Assembly: GCA_036877525.1 (NCBI GenBank)
Contig: JAZGTH010000087.1
Location: forward strand, 4,348,001 to 4,412,000
Reading direction: 5' to 3'
Length of the DNA stretch: 64,000 nucleotides
Origin: Chromobotia macracanthus
Taxonomy: Eukaryota > Chordata > Actinopteri > Cypriniformes > Botiidae
Shown here: positions 11,902-23,752 of the stretch, piece after piece
How the letters are laid out: each line of letters opens with the position of its first letter
Position numbering within the stretch: the first letter of the stretch is position 1
Translations under genes and position numbers: made by a program
Notes under the pieces: generated by a model
Told to the model about the DNA's origin: nothing
The model's database searches: none
The model's input: only the letters and a program-made list of their open reading frames with translations

Positions 11902-12130
11902 TGTTGGGGGCCCAAGGAAGGAAGATAGTAACAACAGACCCCCAATAACTCATTTTTTGACATGTGTGTGTGAGAAGACTCCTATAAAGACCCCTCCCCA
12001 ACTAGGCACAAACAGTTCTCTATAGAAAACAATCAAAAGGCTTGATTGTTTCAGCAATAAAGTCTATCTTTTGGCATCAAAACCTGAGGCTCAAGAGTGT
12101 TATTAAGATGTGCGTGAAGAAACCACAACA
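11902..12130 (+). mobile_element. solo LTR of a retroelement (229 bp)
   Basis: The segment begins TGTTGGGGGCCC and ends ACCACAACA, giving TG...CA termini and a TGTTG/CAACA inverted repeat. Flanking five-mers are GTTAT on the left and GTTAA on the right, matching at four of five positions as expected of an ageing target-site duplication. Inside, a TATA box (TATAAA, 11983-11988) is followed about 70 bases on by a polyadenylation signal (AATAAA, 12056-12061), the order expected in an LTR. No internal retroelement coding region is attached, so it is best read as a solo LTR. Confidence 0.65.
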
Positions 12131-15100
12131 GTTAAAGGGAATGCCATTCTATTGTGAATAATAGCAGTTTCTAAACTCATGATTTGAACAGTGAACATAT
12201 GAACATTGACTTGTTGCAAGTGTTGCAGCTGTGTCCTTTCCTGTGTTTATTCTGCTTTTGTCTCTAGGCTGTTATTTCTTATATTATCTACTTTCTGTCA
12301 TTTGTGTCACTTGTTTGCCCTCCTATTCACCAGTCAAGTTTTGTCTGGTTAGCATGGTGTTAGTTACTGTTGGTAGATGTGTAACTGTACTTTTTGGTTA
12401 CAAAAAGCATCTTTCTTGACTGGGAATCATATTCAGGGGCTCCACTCATATATATTACAGTATTGTTCAAAGTAATTTGTTTGCTCAAAGTCTAGTGTGA
12501 CCAAAATTTTAGTTCAGTTGTATTTTTGTAGCGCCAATATGCCTATTATCTAAGGTTGTGGTTGTGTGTGTAGTTTTTGATCTGCATGTGCACATTACAG
12601 CATAACACCTTGCCCTTTCCTGTCTCGAATGTTGCAAAAAAGCCTGGGATACATGCATACATTCATGGGTGTTAGCATATGTTTGTAATACTCTCAGTCT
12701 GACCACAGGGCCCATGCCCATATTGTGTTTCTAGACCAATCTAATGTCAATCTCTCCTGTCTCATTTCTCCTGGTCCAAGACAACCAGTTTCTTTCAGTT
12801 CTAAGACACAAGATTAGTTTCTGTGCAAACTTTTCTGGCAAACCTGTCACCCTTCCATGGCCTTTCAGGACATTAAAACCTGACCAAGATCACTGACCAA
12901 CATGCAAGCCAAATCTGATCTTATTGTTGGGTTGCAGGGGTTAGAGACACCTCTTCCAGACCTTTTATTCCATTACAAGTATTGATGTCCTTTTAAAAGA
13001 AACAAGAGATGCAAGAATCAGTCTACTTTGGATTAAATTCAAGACACTGTTTCTGGCATACCGTTTCTGCTGTCAGCGCTCTTGTGCCTGTCTCTGCTGC
13101 ACCATTCAGCCACTTCTGGTCTCAGTTCCTGCTTGTTTAAATCTTTATAGACAAGCAGTGATCTGATGCCCTAGCTCATTCCCACCTAAACACTAGCTCT
13201 GTACCAAATACTCCCACCCACATTAACTGCTTTAATAGAGGGCCTTTGCAGACCAAAATTAGAGGAGGTTTAGAAAAAGGAGAACATAATGATTATGAAA
13301 AGGACATTGTAAAGAAGGAATTTCTTTTGTCATATCAGTAATGCTGGGTCATCTTTGCTGGGCAGAGACTGCAAATATTATATAATTTATAATTTTATAA
13401 ATTATATTATATACAATTAAATTAAATTATATTATTATTAAATGATATATAGTTTTTATACTATATTTTATAATATAGTATAAATATTCAAAAAGAGTTG
13501 ACATTTGTATGGAAATTCTTACATCTCTTTGTGTTTTTCAGGTTACTTCTGAAACAAGGCTGTAACAACCTGAAGTTTAAACAATTGTGATGATGTAAAA
13601 GTTGACAGACAACCACAGCTGCTCTAAATAGCAAAGTCACCCCGTCTTTAGAGAATCAGCTAAACTACCAGCCAAGAGAACTCCTGAATTTATTATACTT
13701 ATAATTTTGCTCTATATATTTACATACATTTATTAGAATTTTACAGTACAGCATGTAATTTATCCAGTCCTATCTAAAGTTATGCAGAGCAACATGATTC
13801 ACATGATTCAGTACTATAGACCTTCTCAGTCTTTATATAATTATTTCTGTCATAATTTGTGGTTGGTTATTTACCTTTGTAGTTGAATATATAATGGTCG
13901 AATGTCTGGATATCAGATATGAATCGATTTTTAAATCCACATTTGAAAGTGGCTCAGATCAGATATGAAAAAATCAGATCTCGTGTGTTTACACACAACA
14001 CAACAAATTCTGATCTGTCATATTACAACAACTAGCTTGAATCCTAACATTTCTTAGCTGTTCCCTGCTTGAATAATCTAATTGCTTTATTGCAAAACCA
14101 TTATGTTATACGTGTTCAATAATGTGCACTTGGATTAATCTGTCAGTATGTCCATGTAGAACACAAGCACACTATACATGTGAACAAGCTACCGGGTGTC
14201 AAGAGATACTGAAGAGCTGTAAAGTGGGCGTAGATGGCAATAAAAATGAAAGCTCAGGACTACAGCTGTACTCTGTGTGAGCACATCAAAACATTACCTA
14301 TTCAAAAGACAGCACTAGAGTTAAGATCATAATTTGCTGATGTTGTTGTAAGCATAAAATTCACATTAAACGAACGCATTAGCCCATCTGCCCAAGGCTA
14401 ATGCTGTGTGTGTGAGGATTGGTGAGGCATATAAACTCAAATGGTGAATACTTGAATTTGTATGACATCATGACCTTAAAAGAAATGACAGGGATCAATT
14501 TTAAGACATGGATCAGAAAAAAAAGTATGCAAATCATGTTCACATACTGAAGTTCCAAGAATGCACTTCAGCATGAATGTTATGCAGTGTCTGTTTTTTT
14601 TACTGGTTCTAGTCTACATTATAGTCTACATAATCATTAACAGAAAGATACACTACACCAAACAAAACTTAAGTAAATTTAGATCATCTGTGCACTAATG
14701 CTCAATGCAAATGTATTCACAAAAGTAAATTGTTCCTAAAACCAGCTCGCACATAAACAACTTTGTGAATACTGCCACCTAGTGGACCAATCCATGCAGT
14801 CTGGCAGATCAGTGGGTCTAGTAGGGACACACAGTACTGCACATTTTGTAAGGCTCACCTATAACACGGATAGGTCCATTGGCCTACCAGAAAACCTAAA
14901 CCTAAATGTTTGCTAAAATGGTGGCTAAAAAATAAAATTAAGCCACTTCAGAACCGGAACAAATTAGGATAAACTGATAAAAGACTACAAGAACTGGAAC
15001 ATCATGCACAGTAAAAACAGGAAAGTTATACTGGGTTCAATTTTGATTCATTTCAATTGTCTTTTCCCAGTACAATATTTACAAATAAAATACAGACATG

Positions 15101-15400
15101 GAAAGCATTGAACACCAGAGGCAGTGAAATAGCACAAGACAATGTGCAAAAGGCAGACATACCTCAAAAGTTACATTTTAATAGTGCTTTAATAAAGTTC
15201 AGCAAAGCCAAAAACCTCTTTAATGTTTTTCAAACTACTAAAGATCTCTACTAACATAACACAGCCTTCATAGTGACAGATCAGTGACAGAACATTTTGG
15301 TAAAACGGTATATGAATCCATGAACCAGTAAATTCCCTCACTAAACCCAGACAGTAGTTCTGAAGTATTTTTTAATTACATTAAAAAAAAAAAGCAAAGC
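12131..15400. other. intergenic region between the solo LTR and the gtf2a1 3' end
   Basis: No gene was recognised. The sequence is AT-rich. A dispersed-repeat fragment at 12361-12420 has a counterpart at 62611-62670, and there is a very AT-rich patch at 13370-13490. A strong CTCF-like motif sits at 14772-14787. The right part grades into the probable 3' UTR of gtf2a1. Confidence 0.5.
14772..14787 (-). promoter_or_regulatory. CTCF-like motif
   Basis: Read on the minus strand the site is GTCCACTAGGTGGCAG, which contains CCACTAGGTGGCAG, a full match to the CTCF core CCASYAGRKGGCRS. Motif evidence only; occupancy is not shown. Confidence 0.5.
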
Positions 15401-15420
15401 AATATATACAGTCTGTAGGA

Positions 15421-16651
15421 TTTATTGTTGAAAGGCTCTCCTTTTTGTTGAAAGACCTGATAACTAAAATTTGAAAGGCACAAAAACAAGGAGCGTAACA
15501 ACTGAACTACACTTACCAAACACTAATCCACGAGCTGTTCAAAATGGTTTTAGTAGGAACATTTTGAACACACTGAACACATTGAATTGCTAAACATTTG
15601 GACACACAAACACACAAAACTGAAGGAAGAATTTATAGTAAGACTAAAAACTAAACGGAGGGGGAAATTGCAACGCACAGAAAGGAAGAGCATGTGTTAA
15701 AATCCTCCTCAGCAGAGAACAGACAAAAAAAAAAAAAGGAGCACTTCTTTCATAAGAGCACAGTTCGGTTTCATCCCCCCAAAATATGATGCTGCCTGAG
15801 CTTCAGGAATAAATACAAATGTATTACTACAAATTAAAACTACAAATGTGTAAAATAAGCATGACCAGAATAAAAATGGAACGGGTGGGGCAGCCTGACC
15901 AAGCTCTTCATTGACACATAACGCAGTAATTGCACACACACACAAATGCACACAGTATTTAGAACGTCACAAGCTCTGTGATGCACGGCCCAAACATGCA
16001 CCATACAAACAGAAGAATTCTTTAACTAGAGTACAGAGTTAGAAAAATCAGCGAGACAAACACATTTAGTGAAGTTGACATTACACTTATCTTGCCTGTT
16101 CATTGGTATCCCTGTTGTTAAACATACAAAGGCCTAAAACAAGCAAATACAACTAATTTTAAAGAAAACAACTGGAACAGTTCTTGATTGCTTGTTTTCA
16201 GCTGTTTTAGTGTTTGTATAAGGTGACAAAATGGTGATGAAAGAGTCCTCACACTGAATAGTACACTTTTAACTTTTGCTACGTACATCACCAACAAACA
16301 CAATTGCAGTTAAAAGGCCATCCTAACACACCACAGTCGACCTTTATGTTAGCCCCAGGTGCTAAAACTGGCTCCCTGCACAAAATGCATTTTTAAATAT
16401 ATTGTAAATAAGATGTTAAGGACTCCTGTAAAATCATACAGGTAAAATGGGCCATCTTAAAAAAACAAAAACAAAAAAAAAAACTAATTGGATGGCACAC
16501 ACTTTTGTGCAGATATCACTCAAACAGCACAGTAGCACAAACACTTTAGCCTTCAGTCGCCGAACTGGGAAGATTTCTCCCGAAATGTAGTTTCAGGTCT
16601 CGATGTGTCTTGCCTTGACAGTGAACAGTTTTGGGTTTTGATCTTTGCCCT
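15421..16651 (-). other. gtf2a1: probable 3' UTR of gtf2a1
   Basis: The stretch follows the gtf2a1 stop codon on the minus strand and has no competing gene. The first canonical AATAAA I noted on that strand is at 15421-15426, which would give a 3' UTR of about 1.2 kb. Other variant signals exist (ATTAAA further left), so the end is approximate. A-rich and T-rich runs occur near 15720 and 16460. Confidence 0.4.
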
Positions 16652-19600
16652 TTACCACTCTGCATCACCAATGGCTTTGGAAAACACATAATCCCGCCCG
16701 TTCAAATTCATAATCCCATCTTTCAGATGAAATTTCCATTTGTTCTTGCTTCTGTGAATCTGAAGCAAAGATATTTAGTCAATTTCATTAAAAGCTCAAA
16801 AAGAGGCTCTTTGGCTAATATCGAAAGCAGAATTTCTGGTCTTATTTTTGTCCTACAATTAAAACAGTTGCTTTGCCAGGTGATGGTAAGCCATCAAAAT
16901 TAGATAAATTGAATACACATGTAATGGGTGGGGATGAATGGAACTTCGTAACCACCAAATGTTAAAGCTGGATTACACTAAACCAGGGCAAAAGTGGGAG
17001 CTAAAGCATTTTAAAGCCAGGATGTGCTCATGCTAGGTGCTACAGATTTTGGTCCGTTGGAGTTAACAGGCTTTCCAGCCAACAGAAACAGAGCTCACTA
17101 AGCTCTAGAAGAAAGGGAAATGACGAAATCACTGGATCAACAGGAAGGGGCATGTCTGTATCAGCTTAACGGTTGAGTAATTGGGTGATGCTTAGATAGA
17201 TAACTGCTACAAAAACTGTTTAGATTGAGTTGTGTAGTACAATCCAACCTTTAAAATTCTACAGAAACTGCTAGAGCATCTGCTGGGCATTAATCAAATC
17301 CTTTATCGGTTAAGATCAAACTATAGTAACCTATAAATTAGAAATACTAGATTAAAAAAAGTTCCCTACAAACACTCACCTTGTCATACTGGCAAACTAC
17401 CACATTCTCTGTGTCAAACAGCTCCTGGTCTTCTCCATCACTAACATCATCACCACTGTTTAATGGCTCCTGAATTCAAAAGGAAGAACACTTGAGAACT
17501 TTCTACCATGACTGGACCAAAGATTCAGCAAGATAATTGCCTCATATAGCTCGCACCTCCTCCACCTGTCCATCTTCTCCACCATCTTTTTCTTTATCTT
17601 CATCATCGTCCTCATCATACTCTTCCTCCTCCTCTTCATCTTCTTCTGAGGATGTGTCTCCAGCACCATCCACCTGGAGCATCATGGGAGGCTGTTGCGA
17701 GGCCTGTTGCTGCTGCGGTTGCTGTTGTTGCGGCTGTGGTTGAGGTTGAGCCTGCACCTGTGCAGCTCCCTGTCCAGGCTGTGCAGCCATGGCTGTTGCC
17801 TGCATGACCTTAAGACAATGAGGGCTTCAATACACATCTCATAACATTTTTGTATACCAGATAGGAGAACAGCAACATATGGTACTGTATGAATGCAAAC
17901 ACCACAGTAAAGGCTTGAGGTATGAAATGTAATCTAAAAAGCTTGAGGCTGTGCTGACCTGAGTGTTCTGCTGGACTTTATTTCCCGTGAGGACAATCTG
18001 TTGTGGTTGGATGATGACTCCGGTCTGCTGAGGAATGCCACCCTGAAGAGGGGTCAACACCTGCACAAGAAACATTCAATATTGTCTTGATCTCAAACAG
18101 ATTGATCAAAATCATACATGGGTCCAGACAAAATAGGCTGAATTGTGCATTTTCTGTGCTGAATTCCACAGAATGGATTTAAACATTTCACTGTAGTTAG
18201 CTAATTACACAATTAACTAAGCCCAAATATGCAAGAAACATTCAAGGGAATGTGCAGAATTTAGCAAATTACATTTTGTTTAATGCTGGTTAAAAGGTTC
18301 TTCCCATCCAATCACCAAGTAAAGTGTTCTGAATTTATGTATATTATTAATAATATTATTATATATCTTCTGTGGAAGGTGCAAGACATCAAACGTTTGT
18401 CAAATCATTGCATTCGGTCCACATGCAATTATAAAATCACCTTTTTGTCATCAACTCGCACCCTTCAGGCATTCAGTGACTAAACAAGAACAACCGTGTC
18501 ATTCATTTAACATGACATCATTTTTGAAAGAGTGTGAATTTACCATGGAAAATGTACTTTTTAAACAGCTATATGTATTGGTCCAAAATAGATAACCCCA
18601 CCCCAAACTTATGCCACTGAGCCAATGTTACCATGCCTGCTGGGCTGCGATACAGAGCAGCATTGTGATGGTGCCACAGTATTTATATTCTTCAGAGGAA
18701 ACAACCTACAAATGGTTTCCTTATGTCTCTGCATAGTGAGTTGGGACATTCAATTTTAATTTAAAACACAGACCTGCTGTATGACTGGGGCCTGCACACC
18801 ACCAGGCTGCATCTGTGGCAAAACTTGCTGCTGCAACAACATTTGTTGTTGAGGCTGAATGATGTATTGAGTTCCATTTGCAGCTCTGACCACCTGCAGG
18901 ATCTGACCTGGAGAACAGAACATACAGAAGCATTTAAGAAAAACAGGCGAATAAACAGTTTACCCAAAACAAAAATTCTGTAAACATCCTCATCCTCAAA
19001 ATATGAATTCTGTATAATAAGGGTAAAGGAAGCAGTCTACACAGAATGTTGTCTATTGTCTTCTTAAAGTATACAATAACTTTGTGGGTGGACACAGAAA
19101 GTAGAGTCATAGTTCACAATCGAGTGACTCACAGCTCATTTATCCATGAGTCGGACAGTGCTACTTTTCAGTTACAGTACTGATTTAAAAGACACATTAG
19201 TCGAACAGATCACTTACACTTTTTGAGCTTTGAAGCTTTCATTGTCATTGCATATAATAAGTCTTAGTTTCTCTTTTTTTGTTCCAAGTTACAGGTCTAA
19301 AGTGAGGGGGAAGTAATTTATCCCAGTACACAGTTTGGCAATATATACAATATATAATTCATACACGCTCTGTGAGATTTCTCTAACTGAACCAACTCAA
19401 GCTACTATTTTCTGCACTGATTAACATTGCTTGGGGTGATGTCTTACCCTGAGGGGTGATTAGTTGCTGAATTGGTGCTACACCTGCGGGTAATGCCAAC
19501 GTTGCTGCTGTGGCTGCTGCACTCTAATGGAAGACAAATATCAAAACAAGAAGTGAACCTACAGAGACACTTCACTGTTCCAAACTGCAACAGCATTTCA

Positions 19601-22201
19601 ACGTAGATGATCGACTTACCATTCCGGTTGCACTCATGTGCTGAAGAAGCTTGGGATCCTGAACAATGACCTGCTGCTGAGGAGCTGAAATGGAGAAAAA
19701 TGTGTGCCATTTACTTCAGCTCATTAACAGAGCAATAGAATAATGCATTCCAGCGGACAATATTTATAAAGAACTGCCATAAAGTAGGACCCCCTGTCAT
19801 AAACAAAATTCACATTTTGAGGTATTAATGTCCACAGCAAAACAGATGCAGAACGAGTTAAATCAAAAAGATAGTTCACTCAAAAATGAAAATTCTCCCA
19901 TCATTTACTCACCCTTAAATCATTCCAAACCTATGACTTTATCCTTCTGAATGGAAAAAGACTATATTTTCAAGCACCTTGGTAACCAAACTGACTTCCA
20001 CTGTATGGACAAAACTACTTTGACATTTCTCAAAACAGCTTTTGTGTTCTGCAGAACAAAAAAGTCACACAGGTTTGGAATGATTTAAGGGTGAGTAAAT
20101 GACTGAATTTTGGGTGAACTCTCCCTTTAATTTTCAGAGTACAAGCAATAGTAACAACAATACTTGCTGTAGCTTACCCTGCTGCGCTGGAGGCAGGAGC
20201 ATTTGCTGAGGCTGGGTTTGTGGCTGTGTCTGCTGAGCTTGTTGGGCCTGCTGCTGTTGAGCTTGCAATGCCTGCTGCTGCTCCTCTGTGTGGAACCCAT
20301 CCACTGCCTTGGACTGCATCAACTTATTCTCCCATAGCTGCAATGCAAAAAGATGCATACTGAATTAACCTGCACTGCAAATCGCTTTGGATAAAGCGTC
20401 TGCTAAATGCACATTTATCAGTGTAATATTCATAAAACATTTCCCAATGTCTTACCGTTTTAAGCTCCATCAGGACCTGTTCATCCACTCCCTCATCCAA
20501 GAACAGCTCACGGACTTCATTGATGACATCCTCCATCACTGATCTATACAGTTTAGGCTACAACAAGAAAAAACAAATTTAATATTTACTGCATTTTAAC
20601 AATGCAGTTACATTAAGTTAAATGTACAACCTTCATAAAGCACATTTCCAGGATATGTAACAATACATATGCAATGCCCAGCTTGGTGCAGAAATCTCAA
20701 TACAGGCTGGTTAAAGGTTGGTTGGGAGTCCATACGCCATAAATTTCAAAATTAAAGAAAAAACCCTTTGTAAATAGTTCCCACCTTGTGACCAACGAAA
20801 CTCCATTTTTTTTAGATATTCGGGATTATTATAGACAAAAGCTTTTCACAGTACAACTCCACATTATTGTATTTTCTAGACTGGAAACATTTGAGAACAA
20901 CAAATTTGCAAATGGAAAAAAATCCGACTCTTGCTTCGGCGTATTGTCTCGAAGCTCCAAAAATAAATCCATCACGTATATCCATTTCTCCTGTTCATTT
21001 CCGGGAACCGATGCATCTTTTTGTAGCGCTCGACGTCCGCAGCCAAAACCAGCAATTGCTTCTGCAATCGGGTCCAGCCGAACGTGAAAGACGAAAGAAA
21101 AAAATAAGTAATGCAACCACACATGCACTTCCGGCTGCAGTCATTCCGGATCAAGCAGGCAAATATTTTTCTCTGCCCAGAAAACCACCATCGCTAAAGC
21201 AACCACTAGTACGTTCTCTCAAGCCTTAAAAACACGGATCGACCGCTATATATACATATGTGTGCGCTGTCAATGTCGTGTCCGTGGCGCAGGATCCGAG
21301 CGCTCACTATTTAAAGCGCAGTCTGGTGTTTATATGCAGAGCCGATGACGTAGCGCCGAGTAGCACCTTCCCATCCCGGGCAGTCTATATTAGAGAGCCG
21401 GTATGGCTGTATAAAACCAGGCGTCTGAAAGAAGGAGGGTCAGAGGCGGAGAGAGACACAGGCAGCGAAGGGACACGGTAGCCATGATGAAACAGCATTT
21501 GCCTTTACTGTAACAATCAGTTGAGAGGTTTCCTTGAGCGTGTTTTATTGTGAAAGTCGGGCCATATCTGGGGATTTGTGCATGGCTTTCGGTACTATTG
21601 GGGGAAATGTGCAGCTCTATAAAATAATGATGTGGCCGGGAAGATTTTGATGCAAATCATGGCGCAGTCGACACAGCAATGACAAATCTACAATATCGCT
21701 CTCAATTTACGTGTTGATTTTCCATCTTAATTTTGGATACGTCTGTCGCATTAGAGCTCATGATGAAAGAGTGTTTTTAATATCAAGCTGTATCTGTAGG
21801 TCTAAATGATTTAATATACATTTTATGCCCCGCAAAAAACAGCTTTATACACGGCTGCGGCCAAATGTAATAAAGTCCGTGTTAATGTTAATCAAAATGC
21901 GTTTTCTAACACGTAATAGAGCTTAATTTAATCATCCTGCACCAGATCGACGGCATTTCTCCAAAATCACCAGATCCAGCCCTATGCTTTCCTATCACCA
22001 ACACTCACTCACTTCCACAAAGTGCTCAAATGGATCAGATTCGATGTGTGCGGCTAATATCTTTATTATTGAAATTGCCAAGTATGGGTTTGGTTAAAAT
22101 GTACTGCATCTAGCCACAATGCTTGGACACGTATGTGATTTAAGTATGAGTGCCGTTTGTCTGATCCTTACCACTTGGTTCGAGTTAGCCGAGCTCGCCA
22201 T
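16652..22201 (-). CDS. gtf2a1: TFIIA alpha/beta precursor (general transcription factor IIA subunit 1), ten coding exons
   Basis: TFIIA stabilises TBP on the TATA box in Pol II pre-initiation complexes. Coding exons in transcript order: 22172-22201, 20456-20557, 20178-20337, 19620-19684, 19448-19523, 18774-18907, 17959-18060, 17557-17808, 17380-17469, 16652-16759. All have GT-AG borders and compatible phases, and they sum to 1119 nt (372 residues plus stop), close to the usual vertebrate length of about 376. Residues 1-10 are MASSANSNQV. The N-terminal four-helix-bundle segment follows (PKLYRSVMEDVINEVRELFL, then LDEGVDEQVLMELKT). A long Gln-rich spacer follows, with polyQ/PQ runs near 60-95, 160-175 and 240-262. 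The Taspase1 site QVDGAGD lies at 268-274, where the precursor is cut into alpha and beta. An acidic Glu/Asp tract comes next. The C-terminal beta-barrel half ends GRDYVFSKAIGDAEW. Nothing is broken. Confidence 0.97.
19862..20126. mobile_element. foldback (MITE-like) element in gtf2a1 intron 3
   Basis: The left end (ATAGTTCACTCAAAAATG, then ATCATTTACTCACCC, ATCATTCCAAACC) is repeated in inverse order at the right end (GGTTTGGAATGAT, GGGTGAGTAAAT, GGGTGAACTCTCCC), giving arms of about 60 bases with some divergence. TTAA lies on both sides (19858-19861 and 20127-20130), as for elements that insert at TTAA. Related copies are at 32330-32535 and 56008-56408. It sits between exons 3 and 4 and leaves both splice sites intact. 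Confidence 0.75.
20371..20420. repeat. short fish interspersed-repeat fragment
   Basis: Contains CGCTTTGGATAAAGCGTC followed by TGCTAAATGCA, the end of a short element scattered widely in teleost genomes. A longer relative in the opposite orientation is at 27418-27562. It lies in intron 2 of gtf2a1. Confidence 0.6.
20840..21480. promoter_or_regulatory. CpG-rich, promoter-like island inside gtf2a1 intron 1
   Basis: CpG content rises sharply above the AT-rich surroundings. On the plus strand there is a CRE-like TGACGTAG at 21346-21353 and a TATA box TATAAAA at 21410-21416. A transcript starting near 21440 would begin with a tiny reading frame (ATGATGAAACAGC... , nine codons, from 21484). Open frames on both strands (20829-21229) match nothing I know. 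It could be an extension of the gtf2a1 island, an alternative promoter, or a start for an antisense or divergent noncoding RNA. No plus-strand gene follows. Confidence 0.4.
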
Positions 22202-22390
22202 TATGAGCGCAGTGGGGGGAAAATACACAGCAAATATCAAGCAAGAGCCCCAAAAAACATTTAAAAAAAACACGGAAACATCTAAAACGCCGAAGACGAT
22301 TGTTTAAAAGTTGTCGGTCTAAGTTTTGGAAATAAAAACACAGCTGTTTACGGTCTTAGTCACAGTCCCAGGGCTGCTGTTATCCAGCCG
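22202..22390 (-). other. gtf2a1: probable 5' UTR of gtf2a1
   Basis: Sequence between the gtf2a1 start codon (22199-22201) and the start site expected about 25-30 bases downstream of the TATA box at 22412-22421. No upstream in-frame start is needed, since the N-terminus MASSANSNQV has the expected family form. Confidence 0.5.
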
Positions 22391-22411
22391 TCCGTCTTCT
22401 TCAGTCCTCTG

Positions 22412-22479
22412 CCTTTATATACTGAGCTGCGCGAGACACAGGGCAGGGTCGGACAGGCGCTGAGTGAAATATCGCGAGA
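22412..22479 (-). promoter_or_regulatory. gtf2a1: gtf2a1 core promoter: TATA box and TCTCGCGAGA-like element
   Basis: Read on the minus strand, TATATAAAGG at 22412-22421 is a good TATA box. About 50 bases further upstream, 22470-22479 reads TATCGCGAGA on the plus strand, nine of ten bases of the palindrome TCTCGCGAGA found in TATA-less and housekeeping promoters. Both lie in CpG-rich sequence just 5' of exon 1. The start site itself was inferred from TATA spacing. Confidence 0.6.
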
Positions 22480-23214
22480 TTTCAAGGTGCCTGAACTACA
22501 GGATGTCTTGGTCACAGATCCTGAAACAGTATAGTTGTGCGCTAAATGAATTGCCTGTCTGAGGAAGACCTACATAGAGACTGGACTCAAACCAGTTAAC
22601 AAAGTCTCGTATCTGGCAGCGTAAACCGAGAAGTGAGACGTATGCTGCTGCTGCTGCGCTTATTTCTTGTACTTAAACTGTTTTTGTTTTTAACCCCAGA
22701 AATGTCCATGTTTAGTACATTACTTATTTAATCAGGTCAACGTGCATGACAGTAATGTATATATTACTGTATACAATATATACAATATAACCCTAATGAG
22801 TTACTATTATATTGCCACACGAGGGCAATATATACCAGTCACCAATAATTAGCAACATCCTAATTTTAACGAGAAATATTACACATTTTTATCTATTTGT
22901 TTAAAAATAAACAAATATATTTCTTCAGTCTTGTCAGATTTCATCAATAACTTCATTATGAGTTACAAACAGTGTTAACATCTCTGTAGGGTTACATTTC
23001 TTAAAGTTGAATGTTTTAAGAAGTTTAAATAAGGGATTGAATCCCTGTACTACTTAAAAGCTCAGTGTAACCAAAAAGAGAATGGGTGTTTGTTTAATTT
23101 TAGAGGATGAATAGAGGTATATAGTGCATGTTTTCCCAGTGGTAAAATAGGATATCAATGTTTTTGTTTCCCTTTTTCTTTTTAGCTTTTGGGTGTTGTC
23201 TGTTCATATGAATT

Positions 23215-23217
<3 letters not shown>

Positions 23218-23282
<65 letters not shown>
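23218..23282. repeat. (CT)n microsatellite
   Basis: An uninterrupted run of about 32 CT units. It produces a spurious Leu-Ser-repeat open frame. Confidence 0.97.
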
Positions 23283-23285
<3 letters not shown>

Positions 23286-23703
23286 CAGTCTATTTCTCTT
23301 TTATTACAATTCTGAATATTAATATAATTTACACTGGCAAGAACAAAAGACACTCTCAAGGTATAAATGTAATAAAGGTATTAAAATACTATACTTAATA
23401 TATATAACTAATACTTAAATATACTCTCTTTTAAAGTAAGGATTCACGCAAAGACTAATAAAATGTATCAAGCACAGATTGCTTGCCTATGGCTCCTGGA
23501 GTTGCATAGCAACAGAGATGGCTCCAATTCTACAGAGTGAAAACAGGGAGTTGGTGGCTGCTGATTAAGCCTGTATTGCCTTCAATTATAAAAAGATCTT
23601 CAGTTTTGTAAACCATCATTGCAACTTGAGTACCATTAGCCATACCCAAGTACAATGTATCTTAAATATTAGATAAATCATTGAAGGCTGCAGTTAACCA
23701 AAC

Positions 23704-23705
<2 letters not shown>

Positions 23706-23750
<45 letters not shown>
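23706..23750. repeat. (AT)n microsatellite
   Basis: An uninterrupted AT run of about 22 units. Confidence 0.95.

Positions 23751-23752
<2 letters not shown>

Noticed and set aside
17537..17743. Ser-rich/Cys-rich plus-strand open frame
   Set aside because: Antisense shadow of the acidic and polyQ exon of gtf2a1.
20829..21229. Overlapping 99- to 120-codon frames on both strands in the CpG-rich island
   Set aside because: High GC lowers stop frequency; none of the peptides resembles a known family, and no matching exons were seen. The island itself is reported instead.
23189..23398. Leu-Ser repeat open frame
   Set aside because: Translation of the (CT)n microsatellite.
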